A stretch of 64,000 bases of DNA from Hymenobacter sediminis (lineage in GTDB: Bacteria > Bacteroidota > Bacteroidia > Cytophagales > Hymenobacteraceae). The stretch lies in assembly GCF_003231285.1 (NCBI RefSeq), contig NZ_QKNS01000001.1:930001-994000 (forward strand), written 5' to 3'. Positions within the stretch are counted from its first letter, which is position 1; every line of letters starts with the position of its first letter. This document shows, in pieces, positions 1-8,676 of this stretch. The position numbers and the translations under genes are program-made. Below the pieces are notes generated by a model, which saw nothing but the letters and a program-made list of their open reading frames with translations, searched no databases and was not told the origin of the DNA.

Positions 1-794
1 GCTACGATACGCACCTGACGGCTCAGGACCTGAGCGGCATGCAGCCAGGGCCGCTTACCCAGCGCCTCTACGATGAAGCACTCGGCTACTACCACAGCAA
101 AAACGAGTTCATTGCCGGCAACTCCATGCCGCTGATCAACGATCTGCTGAGCCAGAATGCACCTTACGAGAACATTGCCATTCCTTTCACCGATGGTCGT
201 AAGCAGATTCAGGCTATTGCCAACCTGCGTCGCGCCCAAGCTACTGGTGGTCACGAGGTAATTCGGGGCATGGAGAAGGTAGTAGTTCTCTCGGTAATCG
301 ACGAGGCTTGGACCAAGCACCTGCGCGCCATGGACGACCTGAAACAGGTAGTGCAGAACGCGGTGTACGAGCAGAAAGACCCGCTGTTGGTGTACAAGTT
401 CGAATCGTTCGAGCTGTTCAAGCAGATGATCAGCAAGGTAAACGAGGACACCATACAGTTCCTGTTCCGCGCCGACGTGCCGATGCAGCCCGGCCAGGAT
501 GGCTACGACGAGCCCGAGTACTTCACCGAAGACGAACTGCCTGTAGCTCCGCCCCAGCCGCGCCTGAAAGCTGAGAAAGAAGTATCGTCGGCTTCGCTGG
601 GCGCTGGCCCGGAGGATCTGGAGCAGGACGGTGCTCAGGTACTGGAAAAACAGCAGCCCGCCAAATCTCAGAAAGTTGCTAACCGCAATGACAAGGTGAG
701 TGTGCAGTACATGGATGGCCGCATCCTGCGCGACGTGAAGTTTAAGCAGGTAGAAGACGACTTGCTGAACGACCGAGCCGTGTTGATCGACTAA
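1..794 (+). CDS. secA: Protein translocase ATPase SecA, C-terminal part (5' end outside window)
   Basis: This is the 3' end of secA; the frame is already open at base 3 and runs to TAA at 792-794. SecA is the cytoplasmic ATPase that drives preproteins through SecYEG. The visible part is the helical scaffold and wing region, with the characteristic stretch around VVLSVIDEAWTKHLRAMDDL followed by VYEQKDPLLVYKFESFELF. A charged low-complexity linker follows, then a Bacteroidota-style tail (DGRILRDVKFKQVEDDLL). The usual C-terminal zinc-binding cysteine motif is absent, which I recall as common in this phylum. A strong hairpin terminator follows 22 bases after the stop. Identity is secure; the N-terminal motor domains lie outside the window. 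Confidence 0.95.
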   Translation, partial: YDTHLTAQDLSGMQPGPLTQRLYDEALGYYHSKNEFIAGNSMPLINDLLSQNAPYENIAIPFTDGRKQIQAIANLRRAQATGGHEVIRGMEKVVVLSVIDEAWTKHLRAMDDLKQVVQNAVYEQKDPLLVYKFESFELFKQMISKVNEDTIQFLFRADVPMQPGQDGYDEPEYFTEDELPVAPPQPRLKAEKEVSSASLGAGPEDLEQDGAQVLEKQQPAKSQKVANRNDKVSVQYMDGRILRDVKFKQVEDDLLNDRAVLID

Positions 795-815
795 ATTTCA
801 GAAAGTAAATAGCTT

Positions 816-856
816 ACGGGCCGCGTTTCCAGTTGGAAGCGCGGCCCGTTTGTTGT
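816..856 (+). terminator. Rho-independent terminator of secA
   Basis: A 15-bp stem (816-830 with 835-849, one G-T wobble) and a 4-base loop AGTT are followed by TTTGTTGT. It lies between the secA stop and the deoC promoter. Confidence 0.85.
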
Positions 857-894
857 AGCATGCGCGGCACTTCGCTAGTGCCACTCACGTCCGT

Positions 895-902
895 TACCTT
901 TG
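895..902 (+). promoter_or_regulatory. Candidate -7 promoter element (TACCTTTG) of deoC
   Basis: Exact match to the Bacteroidota -7 consensus TAnnTTTG. It ends 8 bases before the deoC ATG at 910, so the predicted transcript would have almost no 5' leader. No clear -33 TTTG is visible. Confidence 0.55.
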
Positions 903-909
903 CCTTCTT

Positions 910-1587
910 ATGTCGCAAAAGCTCGCCGCCGCCATCGACCATACCCTGCTGAAGCCGGACGCAACCCCGGATCAGATTGCCCAGCTCTGCCAGGAGGCTG
1001 CTACCCATCATTTCGCTAGTGTATGTGTGCCGCCCTGCTACGTGCGCTTTGCCGCCGAGCAGTTGCAGGGCACCAGCGTGCCCGTATGTACTGTCATTGG
1101 GTTTCCGCTGGGCTATGCGCTGGCCAAGGTGAAGTTCTTTGAGGCCCATCAGGCTCTGGCTGATGGCGCCACTGAGCTGGACATGGTTATCAACGTTGGG
1201 GCGCTGAAAGCAGGTAGGCAGGAAGAAGTAGAGGAGGAGATTGGGCAGCTGGCAGAGCTGTGCCACCTGCGCGGCGCTATTCTCAAGGTTATCATCGAAA
1301 CCGCTCTGCTTACGGAAGACGAAATTGTAACGGCCTGTCGGCTGTGCGTAGAAGCCGGTGCCGACTTCGTGAAAACTTCCACCGGGTTTGCCAACCGGGG
1401 CGCATCTGTGGACGATATCATGCTTATGCGCCGGTCGTTGCCGGGCGGAGTGCGTATCAAGGCTTCCGGCGGCATCCGGACGCGCACAGCTGCGCTGGCT
1501 CTGCTAGCGGCCGGCGCTGACCGCATTGGCTCCTCTAATAGTCTGGCTTTGCTGGAAGAACCCTCCCATGAAACATCTGCTACGTAA
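910..1587 (+). CDS. deoC: Deoxyribose-phosphate aldolase DeoC
   Basis: A 225-residue class I aldolase, normal length for DeoC. It cleaves 2-deoxyribose-5-phosphate to glyceraldehyde-3-phosphate and acetaldehyde in deoxynucleoside salvage, in the cytoplasm. Diagnostic motifs are IDHTLLKPDAT at the N-terminus, ATELDMVINVGALK, the proton-relay lysine region ILKVIIETALL, and the Schiff-base lysine in DFVKTSTGF (about K155). KASGGIRT and the phosphate-binding GADRIGSS follow. The ATG lies 8 bases after a promoter-like TACCTTTG. The 3' end overlaps the next gene by 20 bases, so the two are probably co-transcribed and translationally coupled, although no functional link is obvious. Confidence 0.95.
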   Translation: MSQKLAAAIDHTLLKPDATPDQIAQLCQEAATHHFASVCVPPCYVRFAAEQLQGTSVPVCTVIGFPLGYALAKVKFFEAHQALADGATELDMVINVGALKAGRQEEVEEEIGQLAELCHLRGAILKVIIETALLTEDEIVTACRLCVEAGADFVKTSTGFANRGASVDDIMLMRRSLPGGVRIKASGGIRTRTAALALLAAGADRIGSSNSLALLEEPSHETSAT

Positions 1588-2125
1588 CGTGCTGCTGCTG
1601 TCCACTCTGTTTTCTTTGGGCGCCTGCGCCTCCTCGGGCCCGGCGGCGCCGGCAGTTTCTACCGCTACCCCCGACACTACCCGGCGGCCCGCTGCCACCG
1701 CTGCTACCCCCACCGAAGACCTAAGCCGGTACCGGCCCGTGTTTGCTGCGCCCAAACCTCCGGCCGCTGCGCCTACTACCCCCGCCCGCCCGGTTACTCC
1801 CACCAACCACGTAAACCCCCAGATTGAGCAGCGCCTCCGAGACCAGGCCTTCACCAACCAAAATGTGAAGTACGCTCAGGGCTACCGGATTCTGGCCTAC
1901 GTGGGGTTGCATAAAGACCAGGCCATGGCCATACGCCGGGCCGTTATCAGCCGCTACCCTGAGGAGGCCGATTATCTGACCTACAAGCAGCCCGTCTTCC
2001 GGTTGTGGGTAGGCGACTACCTCACGCGCCTGGAAGCTGAGCAGGCCCTGCTACGAATTCGGCCGCTGGCTCCGAAAGCCGAGCTGGAGTCAGCCCAGGT
2101 CATCATCAACAAAACCACTTTTTAG
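1568..2125 (+). CDS. SPOR-domain lipoprotein
   Basis: I take the ATG at 1568 (185 residues). It gives a classical lipoprotein signal, MKHLLRNVLLLSTLFSLGAC, with the lipobox cysteine at about residue 20. The in-frame upstream extension does not look like a signal peptide. A Pro/Ala/Thr-rich linker follows, then a C-terminal SPOR-like domain (residues about 100-180: KYAQGYRILAYVGLHKDQA, FRLWVGDYLTRLEAEQALLR). SPOR domains bind peptidoglycan lacking stem peptides, often at division sites, so a periplasmic cell-wall role at the membrane is likely. The start lies inside the end of deoC (20-base overlap), which implies one operon. Confidence 0.8.
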   Translation: MKHLLRNVLLLSTLFSLGACASSGPAAPAVSTATPDTTRRPAATAATPTEDLSRYRPVFAAPKPPAAAPTTPARPVTPTNHVNPQIEQRLRDQAFTNQNVKYAQGYRILAYVGLHKDQAMAIRRAVISRYPEEADYLTYKQPVFRLWVGDYLTRLEAEQALLRIRPLAPKAELESAQVIINKTTF

Positions 2126-2164
2126 GCTTCCGATAATTAGTCTGAAGCGTTTCTGGCTCAGCCA

Positions 2165-2172
2165 TAATTTTG
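2165..2172 (+). promoter_or_regulatory. Candidate -7 promoter element (TAATTTTG) of the M20 hydrolase
   Basis: Exact TAnnTTTG match. TCTG at 2141-2144 lies 20 bases upstream and could serve as a weak -33 box. The predicted start site is 20-25 bases before the ATG at 2203. Confidence 0.55.
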
Positions 2173-2202
2173 TCCGCCTACCCCTTGTCGCGCCGCTAAC
2201 TT

Positions 2203-3402
2203 ATGCTTCACTTACTACCTCGCATCAAAGCTCTGGCTGCCGAAACAGCAGCCGACACTGTAGCGGTGCGCGAGCACCTGCATGCCCATCCTGAGCTGTC
2301 GTTCAAAGAGCATAACACGGTGGCCTTCGTGACGGAGCAGTTGCAGCAGTTGGGTCTCCAGACGCAGCCCATTGCCGGTACGGGGGTAGTAGCCCTCATC
2401 GAAGGCCGCAACCCTGGCTCCCGCACCGTAGCCCTGCGCGCCGATATGGATGCTCTGCCCATAACAGAGCAAAACGAGGTGCCTTACAAATCAACAAACC
2501 CTGGCGTAATGCATGCCTGCGGCCACGATGTGCACACGGCCTCCCTGCTGGGCGCGGCTCGCATCCTGACCCAGCTGCGCGACGAGTTTGAGGGCACTGT
2601 AAAGCTGATGTTCCAGCCGGGCGAGGAACTGCTGCCAGGCGGCGCTTCTTTGATGATTAAGGAAGGGGTACTGGAAAACCCACGGCCTGCCAGCGTGTTG
2701 GGCCAGCACGTATTTCCGCGCCTGCCAGCCGGCAAGATAGGTTTACGCGCCGGCCGCTACATGGCCAGCACCGACGAGCTGTACCTGACTGTGCGCGGTA
2801 AGGGTGGCCACGGCGCCATGCCCGAGCAAAACCTGGACCCGGTGCTGGTAGCTGCTCATATCATTGTGGCGGCCCAGCAGATTGTCAGCCGTCGAGCTAA
2901 CCCGAAACTGCCCTCCGTACTATCATTCGGGAAGGTAATTGCCCAGGGAGCCACCAACGTCATTCCTAACGAGGTATACATCGAGGGTACTTTCCGAACC
3001 TTGAACGAGGAGTGGCGCGAAGAGGCTCACCAGCATCTGCGCCGCCTTTGCGAGGGGTTGGCCGACAGCATGGGAGCCAGTTGCGAGCTGGAAATCCGCC
3101 GGGGCTACCCCTACCTGGAAAATGAACCCGCCTTAACGGCCCGCGCTGAGCAGGCCGCTGTGGAATATCTGGGCCGAGAAAACGTGGTGGAGCTAGACCA
3201 GTGGATGGCCGCCGAGGATTTCGCTTACTTCAGCCAAGCGGCTAGTGCCTGTTTCTACCGCCTCGGTACTGCCGCTGCCGATGGCAGTAACCGCCACACC
3301 TCTTCCGTGCACACGCCTACCTTCGATATCGACCCCAAGGCCTTGGAAACCGGCCCCGGCCTGATGGCCTGGCTTACTTTGCGGGAACTAGCTGAGAAGT
3401 AA
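2203..3402 (+). CDS. M20-family amidohydrolase (N-acyl-amino-acid / hippurate hydrolase type)
   Basis: A 399-residue metallo-amidohydrolase of peptidase family M20D, of normal length. Metal-site motifs are LRADMDALPITE, MHACGHDVHTASLLGAA and MFQPGEELLPGGA, with the distal ligand region QWMAAEDFAYFSQ. The central dimerisation (lid) domain is recognisable by GHGAMPEQNLDPV. Members remove acyl groups from N-acyl amino acids, hippurate or IAA conjugates; the substrate here cannot be told from sequence. There is no signal peptide, so it should be cytoplasmic. It appears monocistronic, with its own promoter-like element and a hairpin after the stop. Confidence 0.88.
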   Translation: MLHLLPRIKALAAETAADTVAVREHLHAHPELSFKEHNTVAFVTEQLQQLGLQTQPIAGTGVVALIEGRNPGSRTVALRADMDALPITEQNEVPYKSTNPGVMHACGHDVHTASLLGAARILTQLRDEFEGTVKLMFQPGEELLPGGASLMIKEGVLENPRPASVLGQHVFPRLPAGKIGLRAGRYMASTDELYLTVRGKGGHGAMPEQNLDPVLVAAHIIVAAQQIVSRRANPKLPSVLSFGKVIAQGATNVIPNEVYIEGTFRTLNEEWREEAHQHLRRLCEGLADSMGASCELEIRRGYPYLENEPALTARAEQAAVEYLGRENVVELDQWMAAEDFAYFSQAASACFYRLGTAAADGSNRHTSSVHTPTFDIDPKALETGPGLMAWLTLRELAEK

Positions 3403-3834
3403 CAGTCGGTTCTTACTCCAATTTGTTCCGGTCCGATGCCTCCAGCATCGGACCGCCTAGTTTAGTGCCGACTTCTGGCGGATGGATTTGGATGATAGAG
3501 AGGGGTAGGAGGATGCTATTCCTTCAGCACGTATGTCGACTAGTCTAGCACATCCAGCATCGGAATAGAGTATAGTTCATGGTCTGAAATGACAAGTTTT
3601 GTTTCTTGTCTATATATAATGAGACAATTTGACATTGGTTGCAAAACGTTATTTTGCTTGATTAAGAGCTAATGAAGCTAATCTTGAGAAATAAAGAGTT
3701 AAGAGAGTAAAATCGGGTTTTTTAAAGTAAGACAAAATGTCTGTAATGCTTCGTTGGTATAGAATTTATAGAGTACAGGTGTCGCAGCACTGCTGACGAC
3801 GCTAAAACCTGAACTCTAAAATATATATACTACC
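3403..3834. other. Intergenic region upstream of the small heat-shock gene
   Basis: A 432-base stretch without a credible gene. It begins with an 11-bp hairpin (3429-3439 with 3445-3455, loop CTCCA) that could end the M20 transcript but lacks a T-run. CAGCATCGGA, part of that hairpin, recurs at 3552-3561. From about 3580 the DNA becomes distinctly AT-rich and carries two inverted repeats made of TGTCT/AGACA half-sites (3606-3627 and 3730-3742). This half is the likely regulatory region of the hsp20 gene. Confidence 0.5.
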
Positions 3835-4278
3835 ATGGCAACGCTGCTGTATAACAACCTCCCCGCTCTGCGTCCTACCCGTGCTTTCAGCTCGGTTCTT
3901 AATGAAATGCTGCGTGACACCCTACCCACGCAAACAGCTCCTTCCCAGAGCTTCATTCCCCAAGCTGATATTGTAGAGCTGGAGCAAGGTTTTGAGCTGC
4001 ACTTAATGCTACCCGGTGTGGCTAAGGAAAACGTGAAAATTGATTTCCAGGACGGCAAGCTCAGCGTAAGCGGTGAGCGAAAAGCTCCAGAAGCCGCTGA
4101 GAACGGACCAAAGTTCCGGCGCGTGGAGTCGGGCTACGGTTCCTTCACCCGTACCTTCCGCCTGCCCGAAACTATTGACGTAACCGCTATTGAAGCCCAG
4201 CTTCAGGATGGGGTACTCCGCCTGACGCTGCCCTTGGATAGCAAGAAGGTGACCAAGCATCAGATTGAAGTGCGCTAA
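3835..4278 (+). CDS. Small heat-shock protein, Hsp20/alpha-crystallin family
   Basis: A 147-residue sHSP, an ATP-independent holdase that binds unfolding proteins in the cytoplasm and forms oligomers. The alpha-crystallin domain spans about residues 42-140, with FELHLMLPGVAKENVKIDF, GKLSVSGER and the C-terminal strands (GSFTRTFRLPETID, LQDGVLRLTLP). The tail ends QIEVR, giving a short I-x-V motif of the kind used for oligomer contacts. The ATG at 3835 follows an AT-rich leader. A strong terminator follows 12 bases after the stop, so it is transcribed alone, upstream of an HtrA protease gene. Both are envelope or heat stress genes. Confidence 0.93.
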   Translation: MATLLYNNLPALRPTRAFSSVLNEMLRDTLPTQTAPSQSFIPQADIVELEQGFELHLMLPGVAKENVKIDFQDGKLSVSGERKAPEAAENGPKFRRVESGYGSFTRTFRLPETIDVTAIEAQLQDGVLRLTLPLDSKKVTKHQIEVR

Positions 4279-4290
4279 GCGCGACAGTTC

Positions 4291-4325
4291 AAGAAAAAAG
4301 GCACCGGTTTTGGTGCCTTTTTTCT
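4291..4325 (+). terminator. Rho-independent terminator of hsp20
   Basis: The stem AAAAAAGGCACC pairs with GGTGCCTTTTTT around a short GGTTTT-containing loop and ends in a T-run. Confidence 0.9.
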
Positions 4326-4570
4326 TGGCTCGCGTGTTGCTGTAGTAGCAGTAAGTGAAGCCGTTTCAGTGGAGCATCCGGGCAAATAATCTACCAACCG
4401 GCCAATTCTCTCCTTCAACAGTCGTGCAACCGGACACCATCTGCTGGGTATCTAGCGTTAGGTAGGCAGCCCATAGGTAGTGGCTTACTATTGAGTCGCC
4501 ACCTCATGGTTCGCTCACGATTCTGTTGTATTTTCAACTCGATATCTTTCATCACACCTCTTTCTTACCC

Positions 4571-6082
4571 ATGCAAGCAAAACAAATGATGCTCGGCCTG
4601 CTCGGTTCCGCCATTCTGGGTGGAGGCGTGGCCGTGGGTGGGTACAAGCTGCTGGAGCCGGAGCGCGGCCTTGCGCCCCAAACCGTAGCTGCCGACCCGA
4701 ACGTTCGGTACACGAGTGAGCTGCGCAGCAGCACCTACACCGTACCCGAAGGTTTGAATTTTACTGCTGCTGCTGCCACCGTAACTCCGGCCGTAGTGCA
4801 CGTTATGACAGAATATGCCCCCAGAGCCAGCCAGGGCGGAGACTTGTCGCGCATGGACCCCTTCCTGCGTCAGTTCTTTGGGGATGAATTTGACCAATAC
4901 CAAGGCCGTGGCCGCCAGCAAGGGCCGCAGCAGGGCTCAGGCTCGGGCGTTATCATTGCGGCTAATGGCTATATCGTGACCAACAACCACGTAATTGATA
5001 AGGCCGATAAGATTGAGGTGGTGATGGACGACAAGCGCAAGTTCCAGGCTGAGCTGGTAGGCGCTGACCCCACCACAGACCTGGCCTTGCTTAAGGTGAA
5101 AGCCGACAACCTACCCTTCATTCGCTACGGTAATTCCGATAACGTGAAGGTAGGCGAGTGGGTACTAGCTGTAGGCAACCCCTTCAACCTGAACTCGACG
5201 GTTACTGCTGGTATTATCTCGGCCAAGGGGCGCAACATCAACATCCTACGCCGCGAAGACAACATGGGCATTGAGTCGTTTTTGCAGACGGATGCCGTAG
5301 TAAACCCGGGTAACTCGGGTGGTGCCCTCGTGAACCTGAACGGTGACCTGATTGGCATCAACTCGGCCATTGCTTCGCGCACGGGCTCATTTGAAGGTTA
5401 CTCCTTCGCCGTACCTAGCTCCATTGTAAGCAAGGTGATTGATGACCTGCTGAAGTACAAAACGGTGCAGCGCGCACTGCTGGGCGTACAAATTCGGGAA
5501 GTAGATGCTACCCTGGCGTCGGAGAAAAAGCTCAAGAGCCTGAACGGCGTGTACGTGATGGGCTTGGGCAAAAACAGCTCGGCTGCTGATGCAGGCTTGC
5601 AGGAAGGCGACATCATCACGGAAATAAACGGCGTGAAGGTGAACACCTCTTCGCAGCTGCAGGAGCAGGTAGCCCGTTTCCGCCCCGGCGATAAAATTAA
5701 GGTAACCTACCTGCGTGGCAACGACTCGCGGGTGGCTACAGCTACCCTGCGGAATGCTACCGGCACCACCGACATCATCCGGGAAGAAGTTGCTTCGGCT
5801 CTGAAATATGAAGGTGCTACCTTGGCGCCGGTGAGCCGTCAGGAGCTGAATAAGCTCGGCATCGAAGGCGGAGCTAAGATCAATGGTATCAAAGGCTCCA
5901 ACTTCCGCGAAACCGGTATTGCCGACGGCTTCATCATCACCCGCATCGATAAGAACAAGGTGACCAAGCCCCAGGACGTACAACGCTACCTCGAAGCCGC
6001 CAAAGAAACCGATGGCGCACTGGTAGAGGGCGTGTACCCCGACGGCCGCAAAGCCTATTACCCCATCGGGCAGGCTCAATAA
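4571..6082 (+). CDS. Periplasmic serine protease, HtrA/DegP (Do) family
   Basis: I take the ATG at 4571 (503 residues); the frame opens earlier at a TTG, but the ATG gives a sensible N-terminal membrane or signal segment (MMLGLLGSAILGGGVAVGG). The trypsin-like domain has the triad His140 (VTNNHVIDKAD), Asp170 (TTDLALLKV) and Ser249 (NPGNSGGALV). Two PDZ domains follow: PDZ1 at about 300-390 (RALLGVQIREVD, AGLQEGDIITEINGVKV) and PDZ2 at about 415-500 (GIADGFIITRIDKNKV). The architecture matches DegP/DegQ, which degrade or refold misfolded envelope proteins. Its position behind hsp20 suggests a shared stress theme, but each gene has its own terminator. Confidence 0.93.
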   Translation: MQAKQMMLGLLGSAILGGGVAVGGYKLLEPERGLAPQTVAADPNVRYTSELRSSTYTVPEGLNFTAAAATVTPAVVHVMTEYAPRASQGGDLSRMDPFLRQFFGDEFDQYQGRGRQQGPQQGSGSGVIIAANGYIVTNNHVIDKADKIEVVMDDKRKFQAELVGADPTTDLALLKVKADNLPFIRYGNSDNVKVGEWVLAVGNPFNLNSTVTAGIISAKGRNINILRREDNMGIESFLQTDAVVNPGNSGGALVNLNGDLIGINSAIASRTGSFEGYSFAVPSSIVSKVIDDLLKYKTVQRALLGVQIREVDATLASEKKLKSLNGVYVMGLGKNSSAADAGLQEGDIITEINGVKVNTSSQLQEQVARFRPGDKIKVTYLRGNDSRVATATLRNATGTTDIIREEVASALKYEGATLAPVSRQELNKLGIEGGAKINGIKGSNFRETGIADGFIITRIDKNKVTKPQDVQRYLEAAKETDGALVEGVYPDGRKAYYPIGQAQ

Positions 6083-6097
6083 GCGCCACCTGACTTG

Positions 6098-6142
6098 AAA
6101 AGCAAAAGCCCTCTGCTGCTATAGCGGAGGGCTTTTGCTTTT
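6098..6142 (+). terminator. Terminator between htrA and the convergent hypothetical gene
   Basis: AAAAGCAAAAGCCCTC pairs with GAGGGCTTTTGCTTTT. The long stem is T-rich at both ends and can act in both directions. Confidence 0.88.
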
Positions 6143-6162
6143 GTTCTGGATAACACTGCATC

Positions 6163-6570
6163 TTACTCAAGCAACCATTGCATGGCTGGGCCTTCTTCAA
6201 TAAAAAGGTGCATTTGATACGGGCGCTCCGGTGCCAACCCGAACGTAAGATATTGTTCCTGCTCGGGGGTAGCCTTATATACTTCCAGGCGGGCTGGAGA
6301 GCAGAGTATCGCCATTCGCAGGGGGGTAGGGGCTAGCTTGGTGGCCGCCTCCGGGTAGAACTCGTGGGTAGTCCACTGCCCAATTTCGGGGTCGAGGTTG
6401 TTGCGTCGGCGCACATCGAGCAGCCAGCGTCCCAGCTGGTTCTGCTTGGCAGTGGCCAACACTGCCTGATAATCGGCCCGTAGCTGAGCGGGCGGCGCAT
6501 CAGCATTCCAACGGGCTACCAGAATACCCAAATCGGGGCGGGAAGTTATGGTGCAGGCATCATCGGACAT
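6163..6570 (-). CDS. Conserved hypothetical protein (possible STAS/SpoIIAA-like fold)
   Basis: A 135-residue protein reading from ATG at 6570 (MSDDACTITSRPDLGILVAR); an upstream in-frame ATG would add 37 residues of unconvincing sequence. No cysteine motif, membrane segment or signal is visible. The body (RADYQAVLATAKQNQLGRWLLDVRRRN, then TPLRMAILCSPARLEVY) alternates beta and alpha elements in a way that recalls SpoIIAA/STAS-like single-domain proteins found alone in Cytophagales. That is impression only, and no function is assigned. It is convergent with htrA, and the two genes share a bidirectional terminator. Confidence 0.7.
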   Translation of the reverse strand: MSDDACTITSRPDLGILVARWNADAPPAQLRADYQAVLATAKQNQLGRWLLDVRRRNNLDPEIGQWTTHEFYPEAATKLAPTPLRMAILCSPARLEVYKATPEQEQYLTFGLAPERPYQMHLFIEEGPAMQWLLE

Positions 6571-6743
6571 ACTGTGAATATAACCACCTTCCAGCCGAAT
6601 ACAATCGGCCCAACCTGCCGGGCTGGCCCGCCGCCGAGTGTTAGTTTTTATACCTTGTTTTGCAGAAAGGTCCATCCGCACCCGCGTGGGGTAGGCCGTG
6701 TATTTTAGTTAGCTCAAACTTCCCACCCAATCATACCCCTTCC

Positions 6744-8339
6744 ATGAAACAAGCTCTCGAAGAAGCCACTGCCACCGGCACCGATGTACAGGAGCATGAC
6801 CCCCACGGCATTCAGCAGGTGCTGCAGGAGCTAGGAATAGAAGCCACTAACGCCGCCTGGAGCACCGGACTGCAGTGGGGTGGCACCAACGGCAACGTGC
6901 GCGCCATCCACTCGCCCACCGATGGCCGCCTGATCGGCAAGGTAGCTATGGCTACCCCCCAGGAGTACGACAAAGTGGTGGAGCAGGCTCAGCAAGCTTT
7001 CCAGACCTGGCGCTTAGTGCCGGCTCCCAAGCGCGGCGACATCGTGCGCCAAATCGGTAATAAGCTACGCGAAAACAAGGAAGCCCTGGGCAAGCTGGTG
7101 AGCTACGAAATGGGCAAGATTCTGCAGGAAGGCCTCGGCGAAGTGCAGGAAATGATTGACATCTGCGACTTCGCGGTGGGGCTTTCGCGCCAGCTCACGG
7201 GCTACACCATGCACTCGGAGCGGCCGGCTCACCGCATGTACGAGCAGTACCATCCGCTGGGGGTAGTCGGTATTATTTCGGCCTTCAACTTTCCGGTGGC
7301 TGTGTGGAGCTGGAACGCCATGCTGGCCGCCATTTGCGGCGACGTGTGCATCTGGAAGCCCTCCGAGAAAACGCCGCTGGTAGCCGTGGCCGTACAGTAC
7401 ATTCTGCGCGACGTACTGCGGGAAAATGAGCTGCCCGAGGGAATTTTCAACCTGGTTATTGGGGATGCGGAAATTGGCGCGGCCATGGCCGCCGACCCGC
7501 GCGTACCGCTGGTATCGGCTACGGGCAGCACCCGCATGGGCAAGAAGGTAGGCGAAGTGGTAGGCGGCCGCCTGGGCCGGGCCCTGCTGGAGCTGGGCGG
7601 TAACAACGCCATCATCCTCACCGAGCACGCCGACCTGGATATGGCTATGCGCGCGGTAGTGTTCGGGGCAGTAGGCACGGCCGGGCAGCGCTGCACCACC
7701 ACCCGCCGCCTCATCATTCATGACTCTATTTATGAGGACGTGAAGGCGCGCCTGCTGAAAATCTACCCCAACCTACCCATCGGTCACCCATTGCAAGAGG
7801 GTAATCTGGTAGGTCCACTGATTGATAAAGCCGCCGTAGAATCTTTCAGCCAAGCGCTGGACGCTGTGCAGCAGGAGGGTGGCACGCTACTCATTGGAGG
7901 CGAAGTGCTGGAAGGCGCCGGCTACGAAACTGGCACGTATGTGAAGCCGGCTCTGGTAGAAGCCCGCAATGAATACCATACGGTGCAAGAGGAAACCTTC
8001 GCCCCTATTCTCTACCTCATCAAGTACAGCGGCGGGGTAGAAGAAGCCATTGCCGTGCAGAATGGGGTGCGTCAGGGGCTGTCTTCCAGCATCTTCTCTT
8101 TGAACATGCGCGAAACTGAAACCTACCTCAGCCACGCCGGCTCCGACTGCGGCATTGCCAACGTGAACATTGGTACCAGTGGGGCTGAAATTGGGGGCGC
8201 TTTCGGGGGCGAGAAGGAAACCGGCGGCGGCCGCGAATCTGGCTCCGACGCCTGGCGGATTTATATGCGCCGCCAGACCAACACCATCAACTACAGCACC
8301 CAGCTACCCTTGGCGCAGGGGATTAAGTTCGATGTGTAA
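6744..8339 (+). CDS. Aldehyde dehydrogenase, ALDH7 type (aminoadipate-semialdehyde dehydrogenase-like)
   Basis: A 531-residue NAD-dependent aldehyde dehydrogenase, starting at the ATG at 6744. Motifs are IISAFNFPVAVWSWN and WKPSEKTPL (NAD site), SATGSTRMGKKVGE, the general-base segment LELGGNNAIIL, and the catalytic cysteine in GTAGQRCTTTRR. The C-terminal FGGEKETGGGRESGSDAW is characteristic of the ALDH7/antiquitin group. That group oxidises alpha-aminoadipate semialdehyde in lysine catabolism, and related aldehydes elsewhere. The family is firm and the lysine pathway assignment is by family only, as no other lysine gene is nearby. Confidence 0.9.
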   Translation: MKQALEEATATGTDVQEHDPHGIQQVLQELGIEATNAAWSTGLQWGGTNGNVRAIHSPTDGRLIGKVAMATPQEYDKVVEQAQQAFQTWRLVPAPKRGDIVRQIGNKLRENKEALGKLVSYEMGKILQEGLGEVQEMIDICDFAVGLSRQLTGYTMHSERPAHRMYEQYHPLGVVGIISAFNFPVAVWSWNAMLAAICGDVCIWKPSEKTPLVAVAVQYILRDVLRENELPEGIFNLVIGDAEIGAAMAADPRVPLVSATGSTRMGKKVGEVVGGRLGRALLELGGNNAIILTEHADLDMAMRAVVFGAVGTAGQRCTTTRRLIIHDSIYEDVKARLLKIYPNLPIGHPLQEGNLVGPLIDKAAVESFSQALDAVQQEGGTLLIGGEVLEGAGYETGTYVKPALVEARNEYHTVQEETFAPILYLIKYSGGVEEAIAVQNGVRQGLSSSIFSLNMRETETYLSHAGSDCGIANVNIGTSGAEIGGAFGGEKETGGGRESGSDAWRIYMRRQTNTINYSTQLPLAQGIKFDV

Positions 8340-8676
8340 GTAGGGGTAGCATTACTATAAAATGGCCCGCTGGACAGAATCTGGCGGGCCATTCTGTTTA
8401 TCAGAAGTTCTGGATAAACGCTGCTTCAATGGCTTGGTAGTTTGAGAAATTGATAGGGGTAGGGAAGGAATTCACGACGTAGCTGGTTAGAGAAGCAGGG
8501 CAGTTTAGTGCAGGTAAGCTAACTGCCGAACTGAATACCTGCTACCCCATGCAACCCCGCTTACCGCCAGCTGTCTTTCACCTGCTTACCTGATAACACG
8601 CCAGTCGTTTTCGCCCGGAAAGTTGGATATTTACGATTCTCTCGTTTCCGAACCCCCGCCAACCCAGCAGCAACCT
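8340..8676. other. Intergenic region with a hairpin, upstream of the sigma-factor operon
   Basis: It contains a perfect 10-bp hairpin (8361-8370 with 8384-8393, 13-base loop), a plausible end of the ALDH transcript though without a T-run. Two GGGGTAG words and the likely promoter region of the ECF operon follow. I see no gene. An in-frame TTG at 8623 could extend the sigma factor upstream. Confidence 0.5.

Noticed and set aside
5387..6079. 230-codon frame on the minus strand opposite the htrA gene
   Set aside because: It lies wholly within the PDZ-coding part of htrA on the other strand and is a composition shadow.
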